IMG/VR virus record: IMGVR_UViG_3300027712_000153
Location: 1-23,299 of that record
Direction: 5' to 3' (one strand)
DNA: 23,299 nucleotides
DNA from: a virus
Shown here: piece after piece, positions 14,563 through 22,834 of the stretch
How the letters are laid out: the number at the start of each line of letters is the position of its first letter
Position numbering within the stretch: position 1 is the stretch's first letter
The notes under the pieces: generated by a model
What the model saw: only the letters and a program-made list of their open reading frames with translations
Told to the model about the DNA's origin: nothing
Database searches by the model: none
Position numbers and translations under genes: made by a program

Positions 14563-14969
14563 TATGCGTGCTCGTTCCAATTAGAATTTGTTGCGTGGCC
14601 AGCATCATCATTATAATGTTTTGCGCTTTGGGTTTTATATGCAGTATGTTCTGCTGAATCTTTACCACCCAAATGTTTATTTACAAAATCACTATGAAAA
14701 TGTTTTGGTACTTTAGCTCCACCAGAAGTATTATCTACTGAATATGCATGATTTGTATGTTGCGCCACTGCAGCTGCAGTTTCTTTTCCATGATGCTGTT
14801 CTATTTTAGACAATGTAGCTTGTGATTTTGTTTTATTACCTGCAGCCCCATGTTCATAATGATCTGCAGCTAATTTACCAAGTGATGGTTTCGATGCAGC
14901 CTCAGTGAAAATATTAGAGGTCTCATTAGACTCCATTACCTGCAAAGTTTTATTGATTAAGTCTGACAT
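14562..14969 (-). CDS. His-rich 135-aa hypothetical protein in the prohead core region
   Basis: An unusual small protein: 13 of 135 residues are His, mostly spaced singly or in pairs (DHYEH, QHHGK, QHTNH, KHFH), with many Ala, Lys, Asn and Ser and no Cys. Predicted hydrophilic. The N-terminus MSDLINKTLQVMESNETSN looks helical; IFTEAASKP at 20-28 is close to a gp21 cleavage site (P3 Phe instead of Leu/Ile). Start chosen at ATG 14969, with AAGGGAT upstream, rather than an in-frame start inside the gp67-like gene. It is bordered by core genes, so an internal head protein is plausible. The function is not known to me. Confidence 0.8.
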   Translation of the reverse strand: MSDLINKTLQVMESNETSNIFTEAASKPSLGKLAADHYEHGAAGNKTKSQATLSKIEQHHGKETAAAVAQHTNHAYSVDNTSGGAKVPKHFHSDFVNKHLGGKDSAEHTAYKTQSAKHYNDDAGHATNSNWNEHA

Positions 14970-14979
14970 CTTTATCCCT

Positions 14980-15168
14980 TTATTCTTCCGTAGTAGGTTC
15001 AGCGATTGGCTCTGCTTGTTGTGCAAACATACCCTGCGCAACATCTTGGCGCATTGTATCTAATCTAGCAGATAACTTTTCTGCCATTGCATTTGTAAAC
15101 GCATTTTCTGTTTCAAGTGCATCGCCAGCCTGAATTGCTTGGACTAAATTTTGTACTGTTTCACTCAT
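14980..15168 (-). CDS. 67: gp67-like prohead core protein
   Basis: A 62-aa protein directly after portal gene 20, the exact place of T4 gene 67. The N-terminal LVQAIQAGDALETENAFTNAMAEKL resembles T4 gp67 (LIEAIKSNDLVAARKLFAEAMA), and the C-terminal half is acidic and Pro-rich but shorter than in T4 (80 aa). gp67 is an essential core protein in T4 needed for correct head shape. AGGAGA is well placed before the ATG, and the gene follows the portal stop by 12 bases. Confidence 0.82.
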   Translation of the reverse strand: MSETVQNLVQAIQAGDALETENAFTNAMAEKLSARLDTMRQDVAQGMFAQQAEPIAEPTTEE

Positions 15169-15180
15169 AATATTCTCCTA

Positions 15181-16884
15181 TTAATTTGGCCAAGTACCAG
15201 TTTTTAATTTGGTAACTTTCCCTTTACTTTGCTGCGTATCTGTATCTTGCCCAGCATCTTGTTCTGCTTCAGCATCAGCTGTTTGTTGATCAGGAGCACC
15301 CTGATCTTGCTGAGGTTGTGCAGCCTGTTGCTGTTGCATTGCCTGTTGTTGCTGTGCTTGCGCATCCATTTGCGGTTGCTGCATAGCCAATTGCATCTGT
15401 CCTTGCATATCTGCTTGTGCAAGCATTTGATCTTTTTCGTTCTCAATCTGTTTGTCCATCTCTTTGATATCTTTTTCATCGAGGTGTAGAACATTCTTAC
15501 GAGCCCATTCCATTGAGTAATATTTACCAATGTATGGATCCATTAACTGTAACAATCCCATTCTTTGTTGTAGAATCTCAGAATCTTTTAGTTCGCTATA
15601 ATGATTGTCTTCAAGATAATCATATTTAATATTGAACTGAATATCATCCCACTCATCTGGACGGATAACACCTTTAGAGATTAACTGAACTCTCAACGCA
15701 TGCGAGAACAATATACTAAATTTCTTACGTAGTCTGACAATAAATTTATTAAACTTAACTTCATCACGAGAAATCTCTGTTGAACGACCAATACTAAAAC
15801 CTTGTTGCTGTTGCATACGGCTAATTGGAACATTCAATGCATGATAAAGTTTATTCTGGAAGTATTCAATATCTTGAATCTCACCTAAATTCTGACCACC
15901 TGGAAGTGTAGTAATCTCAGTACCCTTACCACCCTCACGACGTGGCATCCAGAAATCTTCCATCATTGAAAGATGACGACGATCGTCACGTGTTTCACCA
16001 GTAGTTGCATCATAAACAATCTTGTTACGGAACTTGTTCATGATATCATTTACATACTGTTCTGCTTTCAACTTAGGTAAATTACCCACATCGATATAGA
16101 AAATCCTGCGTTCAGGTGCACGGCTAATACGATAGATGACTAAAGAATCTTCAATCATCTTTAATTGATTTACTGGTTTGATCGCCTTATGTAGATAAGA
16201 CATTGCCATTCCAGTATTTGAGTCTACATAACCTGAAGGTGCATAGACTACTGAATCTAATCCAAGTTTAACACCATGCGTTGTTTGCTCAGTGATACCC
16301 TTGTCATTGTAAAGATAGTATTCTTCTACTTCTTGTACAACTTCAACACCTTGTGGTGTTCTTGCTTTCTTAATATTTTTAATACGACGAACTTTACGAG
16401 GGTCAATGTAACGTAATTCTACAATACCCTGTTTAATATTTGATTCGTCAATAAGAATTTGATAATATAATCTTCCATCAACATACCAGCTACGGAAGAT
16501 TTCATGCGCTCTTTCGTTAAACTTAAGAATGCGAAGAATATTATTAAATTCTTCTCTTATCTTAGTTTTGATACTAGAAGAAACTTTAACATCATCTAAA
16601 ATAATTTCAACTGATGTTCTTTCTTCATTAGCTACAATTGCTTCATTAATGATATCTTCAATTGCATTATCACAATCACTATATTGAGCAACTTCACGAT
16701 AACGACGGATTAAGTCGTTTTCGTTTTTAATGACACCTTCAAGATCCATGACCATACCGTAGTAGCCACCAGCATTTACACCAGTGTTTACTACGGTTGC
16801 GCCTGTTTCTTGTGCTGAAGGAGGCACTACACTAGGTAGTGTCTCGTCCTGCTTGCGTTTTATTTCAAACCCAAATATCTGCAT
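15181..16884 (-). CDS. 20: gp20 portal vertex protein
   Basis: A 567-aa portal protein, the dodecameric ring at the head-tail vertex that starts prohead assembly and forms the DNA channel. T4-family signatures include NDLIRRYREVAQYSDCDNAIEDI, LYYQILIDE, DPRKVRRIK, DEVKFNKFIVRLRKKFS and EDFWMPRREGGKGTEI. T4 gp20 is 524 aa; the extra length is a Gln-rich C-terminal tail (about residues 490-550) before a basic end. GAGG precedes the ATG. Gene 19 ends 23 bases upstream, with no promoter box seen, so expression probably follows from the late promoter before gene 19. Confidence 0.97.
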   Translation of the reverse strand: MQIFGFEIKRKQDETLPSVVPPSAQETGATVVNTGVNAGGYYGMVMDLEGVIKNENDLIRRYREVAQYSDCDNAIEDIINEAIVANEERTSVEIILDDVKVSSSIKTKIREEFNNILRILKFNERAHEIFRSWYVDGRLYYQILIDESNIKQGIVELRYIDPRKVRRIKNIKKARTPQGVEVVQEVEEYYLYNDKGITEQTTHGVKLGLDSVVYAPSGYVDSNTGMAMSYLHKAIKPVNQLKMIEDSLVIYRISRAPERRIFYIDVGNLPKLKAEQYVNDIMNKFRNKIVYDATTGETRDDRRHLSMMEDFWMPRREGGKGTEITTLPGGQNLGEIQDIEYFQNKLYHALNVPISRMQQQQGFSIGRSTEISRDEVKFNKFIVRLRKKFSILFSHALRVQLISKGVIRPDEWDDIQFNIKYDYLEDNHYSELKDSEILQQRMGLLQLMDPYIGKYYSMEWARKNVLHLDEKDIKEMDKQIENEKDQMLAQADMQGQMQLAMQQPQMDAQAQQQQAMQQQQAAQPQQDQGAPDQQTADAEAEQDAGQDTDTQQSKGKVTKLKTGTWPN

Positions 16885-16907
16885 TATGTAAAAACCTCAG
16901 TTAATTA

Positions 16908-17495
16908 TTAAAGCGGGAAACTACCAACTGGAGTGTCAATACCAACACTAACACCAAAGCCAGAAGCTGCACCAGTAGCAGATGTAAAGAAGTTGTATTG
17001 GAACTCTACATCAAACTGTTCAATTGCATTTTGTTGTTCGTAATCTAAACCAATTGCAGAAATTGTAGTTGGGAAAGCATCAACGAATTTGTAACTCTTA
17101 ATAATTGCACCATTACGATCTAATTGGTGCACGTTCAAGTCAACTTGATAGTCAGTAGGATTAACACGACCATTAGTAGTGTTATAGTTCTGAATACCAG
17201 ATTGCCATTGCTCTAGTGCATTACGGATACCAAAAGTGGTATCGTTGTAAACTGTCACAGTCCATGGTTGGAAAGTTCTTTCACCAGCAAAGTTAACTGG
17301 ACGACCACGATAAAGAACTGGTAAAGTTTCGATAGTGGAAGCAGGTAGTTGAGCAGCCTTACACAAAAACTGTGCACGAGCACCAGCAACTACCCCCAAT
17401 GTAACATAAGATGGGAATGAAAGTTCAACACGGAATTGATTAGGGCGAGCACCGCCACCAATCATCTGCGCTTTGAAATCAGCAATATTTGCCAT
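16908..17495 (-). CDS. 19: gp19 tail tube protein
   Basis: A 195-aa tube subunit; T4 gp19 is 163 aa. Conserved features are ARPNQFRVELSFP near the N-terminus, FLCKAAQLPASTIETLPVLYRGRPVNFAGERTF, WTVTVYNDTTFGIRNALEQW and, late in the protein, YKFVDAFPTTISAIGLDYE. The C-terminal ASGFGVSVGIDTPVG extension is Gly-rich. It follows sheath gene 18, in T4 order, and has a GATAAATA late box plus AAGGAG before the ATG. Confidence 0.95.
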   Translation of the reverse strand: MANIADFKAQMIGGGARPNQFRVELSFPSYVTLGVVAGARAQFLCKAAQLPASTIETLPVLYRGRPVNFAGERTFQPWTVTVYNDTTFGIRNALEQWQSGIQNYNTTNGRVNPTDYQVDLNVHQLDRNGAIIKSYKFVDAFPTTISAIGLDYEQQNAIEQFDVEFQYNFFTSATGAASGFGVSVGIDTPVGSFPL

Positions 17496-17518
17496 TTAAT
17501 TCTCCTTGTTCTTTTCTT

Positions 17519-17526
17519 TATTTATC
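17519..17526 (-). promoter_or_regulatory. Late promoter box GATAAATA for gene 19
   Basis: Exact GATAAATA on the minus strand in the 36-base gap between genes 18 and 19, 23 bases before the gp19 ATG. This gives a short leader holding the AAGGAG ribosome site. It probably boosts tail tube and portal expression. Confidence 0.8.
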
Positions 17527-17531
17527 TTGAA

Positions 17532-19508
17532 TTACGCACCGATTTCTGAGAAGTTAATCGCAGAACGAGCAGCAACGAAATTGAGAGTGATAAAGTTGAT
17601 AGAACGATTTGGCTTAACGAAGATATCAGCAACGAATTCGTTACGATCGATAACTTCACCTGTGTTGTTAGACTCATCGCACTTAACAACGAAATCAGTA
17701 ATACCACGACGACCCTGTACGTCACGTAGGAATGGTTCAACTAAGTTCTTGAACTGTGCACGAGTAAATCCATCGTTGAATTCGAACAACTGGAATTTAG
17801 CAGCAGTTGCAATCGCCTTTTCCATAACGATGAATAGACGACGCACATTGATACGATCAAATGCACTTGGCTTAGCCAATAGAGTCTTGTCACCGAACAG
17901 AACAGTACCTTCTCCTGGGAATGTAACAACTGGGTTAACACCCTTCTTGTAAAGAGTATCACGAAGTGTTTTGTTTGGATTGAATGCCAACTTAACAACA
18001 TTCTTGATTTGACCACGATTTAAACCACCTGGAGAGAACCATGGGTCATTCGTGTAGTCAGTACGAGCACATAGACCAGCAACATCACCATTCAATGGGA
18101 TATAACGATACTTGTCATTGTAGCGATCGTATTGATACTTGTAACCAGTATCCATAACAGCATAAGAGCTAGATGGAAGAGCATCACGGTAAGTAGTGAT
18201 AGCAGTAGAAGCAGTTGAGTCGCTACCGATAATTACATCACCAGAAGATGTATCTTGTGGAGAGATAAACGCTACGCAATCTAAACGAACTTCAGCGATG
18301 TTATTGATAACATAAGTTGCAGTTGCAGCAGATGCTTTACCCAACATAACTAGGCTGACATCATACAATTCAGCATTTGCAAATAAAGCAAAAGCGTTTT
18401 GTTTATCAGAATCAGTTGGAGCAAAATCGTCAACACCACCAGTTAGTGATGATGTAACTGCAGCAGACATTGACTTGAAGTATGGTGTATTTGTATATGT
18501 TAATCCTGTTGGAGTACCAGTAGTAGTAACGATAGCAGAACCAGAAACAGTAGTTAATGTGAATGCAGTCACGCTTGGTGAAGTACCAGTAACAGCAGAA
18601 ACTTTATAAACAGTACCAGTTGTATAACCAGTAATAGTTCCAGTACCACCTAATGTACCAGTGATAGTGATCTTATCACCAACAGCCAAAGTGGCAGCAC
18701 TACAAGTAAATGCACCAGAAGTGCTACTAATAGCAACACCAGTAACTGTTGCGCTAGGATTTAAAGAAGCAAAACTTGTTCCCCATGCACTACCGCCAGT
18801 TGCAACTGTAGTAGTTGGATCCATCCAGTAGATATACTGTGAACGAGAATTTACTACATCTTTGTAGTAGTTATTTGTACCATCAGATTTCTTAGCATCA
18901 GATGCCTTTGAAACGAATGCAAATTTTTCTAGAACTGTACCAACAGTACCAGTTAAAAGACCATCTTGGTCAATAACAATAATGTGTAGTTCATCATTAC
19001 CGATAGTAAAGTTATTTGAAGTAGCGTATGTAGAAGTTCCTGGAGTGCCATCAAAGTAGTCTTTGAATGCCCAAGTGCTAAATGAATCCGCATCACACAT
19101 AGAAACTTGTAAAGAATTTCCTAGTGTACCTGGATACTTTGCAGCCCATTCACCAACTGATGCTTGACCAGAAGCATAAGAAGCCAAATATGTCTCGGTG
19201 TTTTTAATTTTAAGAGCAGTTCCAGAAGCAACTGCATTCTTAAGACCAGTTGCGTCTGCACGAACTAGTAATAAGTTGTTTGTATATGATAGGAAGTTTG
19301 CTGCTGTAAAGAAAGAATCTGCGTTACTATCAGTAGGTTTTCCGAAGCGACGAACTAATTCGTTCTCAGAGCTAACTGTAGTTGGTTCCATTACTGGACC
19401 CCAGCCAAACGAACCTGCAAATGCACCAATAGAAGTGGCAACGGCTGGAACGATTGATGTGAAATCTTTTTCTACGACTGCAACGCCTGGAGATAATTGA
19501 AACGGCAT
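17532..19508 (-). CDS. 18: gp18 tail sheath protein with inserted beta domain
   Basis: A 658-aa contractile sheath subunit. The N-terminus PFQLSPGVAVVEKDFTSIVPAVATSIGAFAG and C-terminal TVLFGDKTLLAKPSAFDRINVRRLF, VEPFLRDVQGRRGITDFVVKCD and NFITLNFVA are typical of T4-like sheaths. At about residues 253-340 there is a Gly/Ser/Thr/Val-rich stretch (VTGVAISSTSGAFTCSAATL, VGDKITITGTLGGTGTITGY) resembling small beta domains seen in marine phage structural proteins. The total length equals T4 gp18 (659 aa), so this segment probably replaces, rather than adds to, T4's variable surface domain. AAGGAG lies before the ATG. A 73-base gap separates it from gene 17. Confidence 0.96.
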   Translation of the reverse strand: MPFQLSPGVAVVEKDFTSIVPAVATSIGAFAGSFGWGPVMEPTTVSSENELVRRFGKPTDSNADSFFTAANFLSYTNNLLLVRADATGLKNAVASGTALKIKNTETYLASYASGQASVGEWAAKYPGTLGNSLQVSMCDADSFSTWAFKDYFDGTPGTSTYATSNNFTIGNDELHIIVIDQDGLLTGTVGTVLEKFAFVSKASDAKKSDGTNNYYKDVVNSRSQYIYWMDPTTTVATGGSAWGTSFASLNPSATVTGVAISSTSGAFTCSAATLAVGDKITITGTLGGTGTITGYTTGTVYKVSAVTGTSPSVTAFTLTTVSGSAIVTTTGTPTGLTYTNTPYFKSMSAAVTSSLTGGVDDFAPTDSDKQNAFALFANAELYDVSLVMLGKASAATATYVINNIAEVRLDCVAFISPQDTSSGDVIIGSDSTASTAITTYRDALPSSSYAVMDTGYKYQYDRYNDKYRYIPLNGDVAGLCARTDYTNDPWFSPGGLNRGQIKNVVKLAFNPNKTLRDTLYKKGVNPVVTFPGEGTVLFGDKTLLAKPSAFDRINVRRLFIVMEKAIATAAKFQLFEFNDGFTRAQFKNLVEPFLRDVQGRRGITDFVVKCDESNNTGEVIDRNEFVADIFVKPNRSINFITLNFVAARSAINFSEIGA

Positions 19509-19536
19509 TGTAATTCTCCTTGTTAATAAGTTTACC

Positions 19537-19555
19537 TAGACAAAATTCATGTCTA
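19537..19555 (-). other. Hairpin in the gene 18 leader
   Basis: TAGACA and TGTCTA form a perfect 6-bp stem with a seven-base loop, between the weak late box and the gp18 ribosome site. It has no U-run. It could act as a leader or mRNA-end structure, or be incidental. Confidence 0.3.
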
Positions 19556-19560
19556 CCTTT

Positions 19561-19568
19561 TATTTAGT
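19561..19568 (-). promoter_or_regulatory. Possible weak late promoter for gene 18 (ACTAAATA)
   Basis: ACTAAATA keeps the TAAATA core but differs from GATAAATA at its first positions. It lies 52 bases before the gp18 ATG in the 73-base gap after gene 17, where a late promoter for the abundant sheath protein would be expected. Confidence 0.35.
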
Positions 19569-19581
19569 TTTTACACGATTT

Positions 19582-21159
19582 CTAGAAGTTCAATGGAGCC
19601 TTCTCAGGTTGCCCATCGTCATAGAACCCAAAAGGTGTTAATTCTTCTTCGATCGCCAGCATTTGCTTAGCGTACATGATATTTCGTAGATTAACATTAT
19701 TTAGGTCTTTGAAATAAGAGTTAGTAGTGAGCCATCCAAATAGAACTAATGGCATTACCAAATCGTCGTGATACCCTTCATCTGCTTCATAAGATCCTTT
19801 TTTCTCAATAAAAGTAGAGATTTCTGAAATCGTATCCGCATCATTAATAATAAGTTTGTTTTCCTCAACGAGTGCTTTAAAGTTATGACACCCAATCCTT
19901 TTAATCTTTTTATCGGTATTGACACCCAACTGTGTTTTACCACCACCAAAACCACCAGAGACTGTTTGCCCCATAGCGTGTCTTGTAACCATCAATATAT
20001 TTTCGTATTCCATCTCAGAATATAGGATGTGAGCAACCTGTTCCGAGATGTTAATTTCCAATAATACCCATGCTTGGTTATACTCTTTTCCAATTTTGTA
20101 AATTACGTTTGGATAGAGTAACGGACTAATTTCATTATTACGATACTTTGCAACGATTCTGTATGGAACCTCTGTGATATCAATAACTTGGAATGCTGAA
20201 TAATCCCCACCAACACCTTTTGCCACGTCACAGACCATACAATAAGTATGACCAGCCTGTGGGTTTACATATACATCCAACCCATCTTTCTGGTGGACGA
20301 TAGTATCTGGACTCATTCTAGAAATTGTATCTGCACGAACTAGAGTGAGAGAAGAACCCAAGAAGTTACAAAGAACCTCTTGAGTAAATTTAAGTTCACC
20401 GAGCTGGGCTTTTTGTTCTGCAGCCCATGCTTCATCACGACCTGGAATTTCCCAATATGGTATGAATAGATTAACGAATCCATTTCTACCTTTTTCAGCG
20501 TCTGTCCAAAACTTCCAGAAGTGGTTATAACCAAGTGGAGTTGATGACAGTAGAATTTTAGTAGTCTGACCAGCGGAAATCGTAGGATAAACTGAAGTAA
20601 AGAATTCTTCTGCCACGTTGTTTGGAATAATCGCTGCTTCGTCAACATACAACATGTTTACAGATTTACCACGAATACCAGACTTACCTGTTGCAGCAGT
20701 GAATACCTTTGAACCATTCTCTAGTTCAATGTCACCTTTGTTCCAAGTAGTAACACCTTGTTGCATCCACTTTGGTAGCAACTCGTACATTATTTGATAA
20801 CGATCTAAAACCTCACGTGCAGCAGTTGCTTTGTTCGCAAGGATAGCCACAGTTTTGTTGGCTTGAAAAATCGTATACCAAAGAATGTAGGCTGCAGAGG
20901 TAGTTGTCTTACCTTGCTGACGACCTTCCATAAGAATCACACGACGATTATTATGTATAATATTTAATTTGTTTTTCTGGCAGTCATACAATTTAAACAA
21001 CTGTAGACCATGATCTAGTGTAACAATGTAACAGTAAGTTTCAATAAAGTATAGCGGATCTGCCGCACACTTCATGTACTCTTTTACATCTTCAGGTGTA
21101 AAGTCAACAGTAACTCCAGCTGCTTTAAGGTTGGAGTTTGAATTATAAATTTCAGCCAT
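19582..21159 (-). CDS. 17: gp17 terminase large subunit (packaging ATPase and nuclease)
   Basis: A 525-aa packaging motor. ATPase: Walker A EGRQQGKT (78-85), Walker B MLYVDE (169-174), coupling motif SSTP (205-208). Nuclease: D311 in CDVAKG, E368 in VLLEIN, and D465/D466 in YHDDLVMP, matching the RNase H-type triad of T4 gp17. T4 gp17 is longer (610 aa), mainly in terminal extensions. The ATG at 21159 lies two bases after the gp15 stop; a TTG seven codons upstream is inside gp15 and less likely. No small terminase gene precedes it. Confidence 0.97.
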   Translation of the reverse strand: MAEIYNSNSNLKAAGVTVDFTPEDVKEYMKCAADPLYFIETYCYIVTLDHGLQLFKLYDCQKNKLNIIHNNRRVILMEGRQQGKTTTSAAYILWYTIFQANKTVAILANKATAAREVLDRYQIMYELLPKWMQQGVTTWNKGDIELENGSKVFTAATGKSGIRGKSVNMLYVDEAAIIPNNVAEEFFTSVYPTISAGQTTKILLSSTPLGYNHFWKFWTDAEKGRNGFVNLFIPYWEIPGRDEAWAAEQKAQLGELKFTQEVLCNFLGSSLTLVRADTISRMSPDTIVHQKDGLDVYVNPQAGHTYCMVCDVAKGVGGDYSAFQVIDITEVPYRIVAKYRNNEISPLLYPNVIYKIGKEYNQAWVLLEINISEQVAHILYSEMEYENILMVTRHAMGQTVSGGFGGGKTQLGVNTDKKIKRIGCHNFKALVEENKLIINDADTISEISTFIEKKGSYEADEGYHDDLVMPLVLFGWLTTNSYFKDLNNVNLRNIMYAKQMLAIEEELTPFGFYDDGQPEKAPLNF

Positions 21160-21161
21160 AA

Positions 21162-21908
21162 TTAAAATCCGTCCAGCCAACTCTCCGTATTAACAGTTGC
21201 AGTAGTAACATCACCTGTTGCAGCGTAAACTCTGTTTGGATTATTAAAGTTTTCATTCTCACCAATATTTGCATTGACAGTTTGTATAACATTTTGTCCT
21301 GCGATTGGTCCAAATAAGTTTACCTTCATTTGAAAACTAAGACTATGTGTTACAAATCTGCGAGTTTGAAAGTCACCATCATAGTCGTCTTGAACTGATA
21401 CACTATTTAAAATAATAGGCACATCAATCTTAACATTCATGTCTGGAACTACATTAATTGATAATGTATATTCAGGTGTAAATGTTGGAAGGATTTGTTC
21501 AAGAATTTGTAGACCATCTTCTTGAGTTTTAGTCAGAATGTATAGTGATAAGTCCAAGTTATACGGAACAGGAGTATACATGGTTGATACTGAACCAGTG
21601 CCGTCACCACACTTCAATTGTTGCATACGATTTACTTTGCGTGATGGATCGTAGTTGTAACCAATAATTTCAAATGACATTCTTGGTAGTGAAACGTAAG
21701 TGTGGTTTTCTAATGTTGGATCTTGATCTAAACGAACTACCCATTTTTCTTTTGGAGCATATGCAAGTGGTACTTGTAATCGTTGAATAACATTACCAGT
21801 TACAGAATCGCCTTCACGACGATCGATATAGATGTCGCTGAATAGAGTGCCGAATCCTACGATGCACTTACGAATTATTCCGTGATAATATACATTATTG
21901 TTTAACAT
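21162..21908 (-). CDS. 15: gp15 tail terminator / sheath stabiliser
   Basis: A 248-aa protein that caps the tail tube and sheath and joins the neck. It parallels T4 gp15 (272 aa): YYHGIIRKCIVGFGTLFSDIYI, VPLAYAPKEKWVVRLDQDP, LPRMSFEIIGYNYDPSRK, YNLDLSLYILTKTQEDGLQI and EQILPTFTPEYTLSI. The start ATG overlaps the gp14 stop by one base (TAATG), indicating coupling. It directly precedes gene 17. Confidence 0.94.
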   Translation of the reverse strand: MLNNNVYYHGIIRKCIVGFGTLFSDIYIDRREGDSVTGNVIQRLQVPLAYAPKEKWVVRLDQDPTLENHTYVSLPRMSFEIIGYNYDPSRKVNRMQQLKCGDGTGSVSTMYTPVPYNLDLSLYILTKTQEDGLQILEQILPTFTPEYTLSINVVPDMNVKIDVPIILNSVSVQDDYDGDFQTRRFVTHSLSFQMKVNLFGPIAGQNVIQTVNANIGENENFNNPNRVYAATGDVTTATVNTESWLDGF

Positions 21909-22831
21909 TATTCAGTATTCTTTGTGATATCTACTTCACCAAATGGATTGGCGACGCTAAACAAAACATCTGCGCCTTGAGTTTTAAATTTATTATTGTC
22001 ACCGTAAGATTCTGTTTTATCAATATCAATATCAATAAATGCAGTTGCTATGGCAGTTATTCCACTTGGTGGTGCTGCAATTGTAATCACTGGAGCAGAT
22101 GCATAACCTGTTCCACCATCAGTAACAGTAATAGAAATAACTTTGCCAGCAGTTGTTCCAGAACCAAGATTAGCAGTAGCAGTTGCTTTACCTGATGAGA
22201 ATGTAACTGCTGGAGCAGTGGAATATCCAGATCCCTGATTTGTTACATTAATATGAGTTACATAACCAGTGTTGTTTCTTGTAGTATTGGTGCTGAATGT
22301 TTTGAGAGTTTCAAAGGCATCAATTTCAGAGATACCAGTATCAATTCTTTCTGAAGAGTACTGGAACAATTCAACTTGTAATTTGTAAACATAAAGTTTA
22401 CCAAGTTGATAAAATGGATCTTGATGTTTGACAAACTTAATTTCAAACATACCTTTTGTTAGAGGGAAGTAAAGTAGATCACCTTCATTTGGACGAGATG
22501 AAATTTGTGTAACACCATAACGACCAACAAGTTGATCCCAACGTCTTTTTGCAACTACCAATGTAGCTGACTGTTCCATCATAAGACCAAACTTTTGAAT
22601 AAATGCACCTTGACCATCAAGCGAATCTACATTCTCAAAATACATTTCAATTGGAAATGAAGACTTAAATTGAGAAAGACGATCCTCGCCAAGAATTTCA
22701 TCTTTGGAAACTAGTGTTCTTGGAATATAAAAGAAATCCTGACCATAGATCTTTAAAGATTCTATGATGAGGTCTTCAATTAATAATTGTTCAGACCCAG
22801 TTCCATTAGTAAAGTATACATTACGAGACAT
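21908..22831 (-). CDS. 14: gp14 neck protein with glycine-tyrosine repeat insertion
   Basis: A 307-aa neck protein; T4 gp14 is 256 aa. T4-like segments include QLLIEDLIIESLKIYGQDFF followed by YIPR, ILGEDRLSQFKSSFPIEMYF, EGDLLYFPLTKGMFEIKFV and DPFYQLGKLYVYKL. Residues about 190-268 hold two similar repeats, QGSGYSTAPAVTF and GGTGYASAPVITI, each following a beta-strand-like stretch. This segment is not in T4 gp14 and is probably a surface insertion. The C-terminal ANPFGEVDITKNTE recalls T4's SSPFDNDF end. Gene 13 ends three bases before the start. Confidence 0.93.
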   Translation of the reverse strand: MSRNVYFTNGTGSEQLLIEDLIIESLKIYGQDFFYIPRTLVSKDEILGEDRLSQFKSSFPIEMYFENVDSLDGQGAFIQKFGLMMEQSATLVVAKRRWDQLVGRYGVTQISSRPNEGDLLYFPLTKGMFEIKFVKHQDPFYQLGKLYVYKLQVELFQYSSERIDTGISEIDAFETLKTFSTNTTRNNTGYVTHINVTNQGSGYSTAPAVTFSSGKATATANLGSGTTAGKVISITVTDGGTGYASAPVITIAAPPSGITAIATAFIDIDIDKTESYGDNNKFKTQGADVLFSVANPFGEVDITKNTE

Positions 22832-22834
22832 TAA

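Noticed and set aside
17506-17952. 148-codon plus-strand frame antisense to the end of gene 18
   Set aside because: Antisense to conserved sheath sequence, no start site signal, no recognisable domain.
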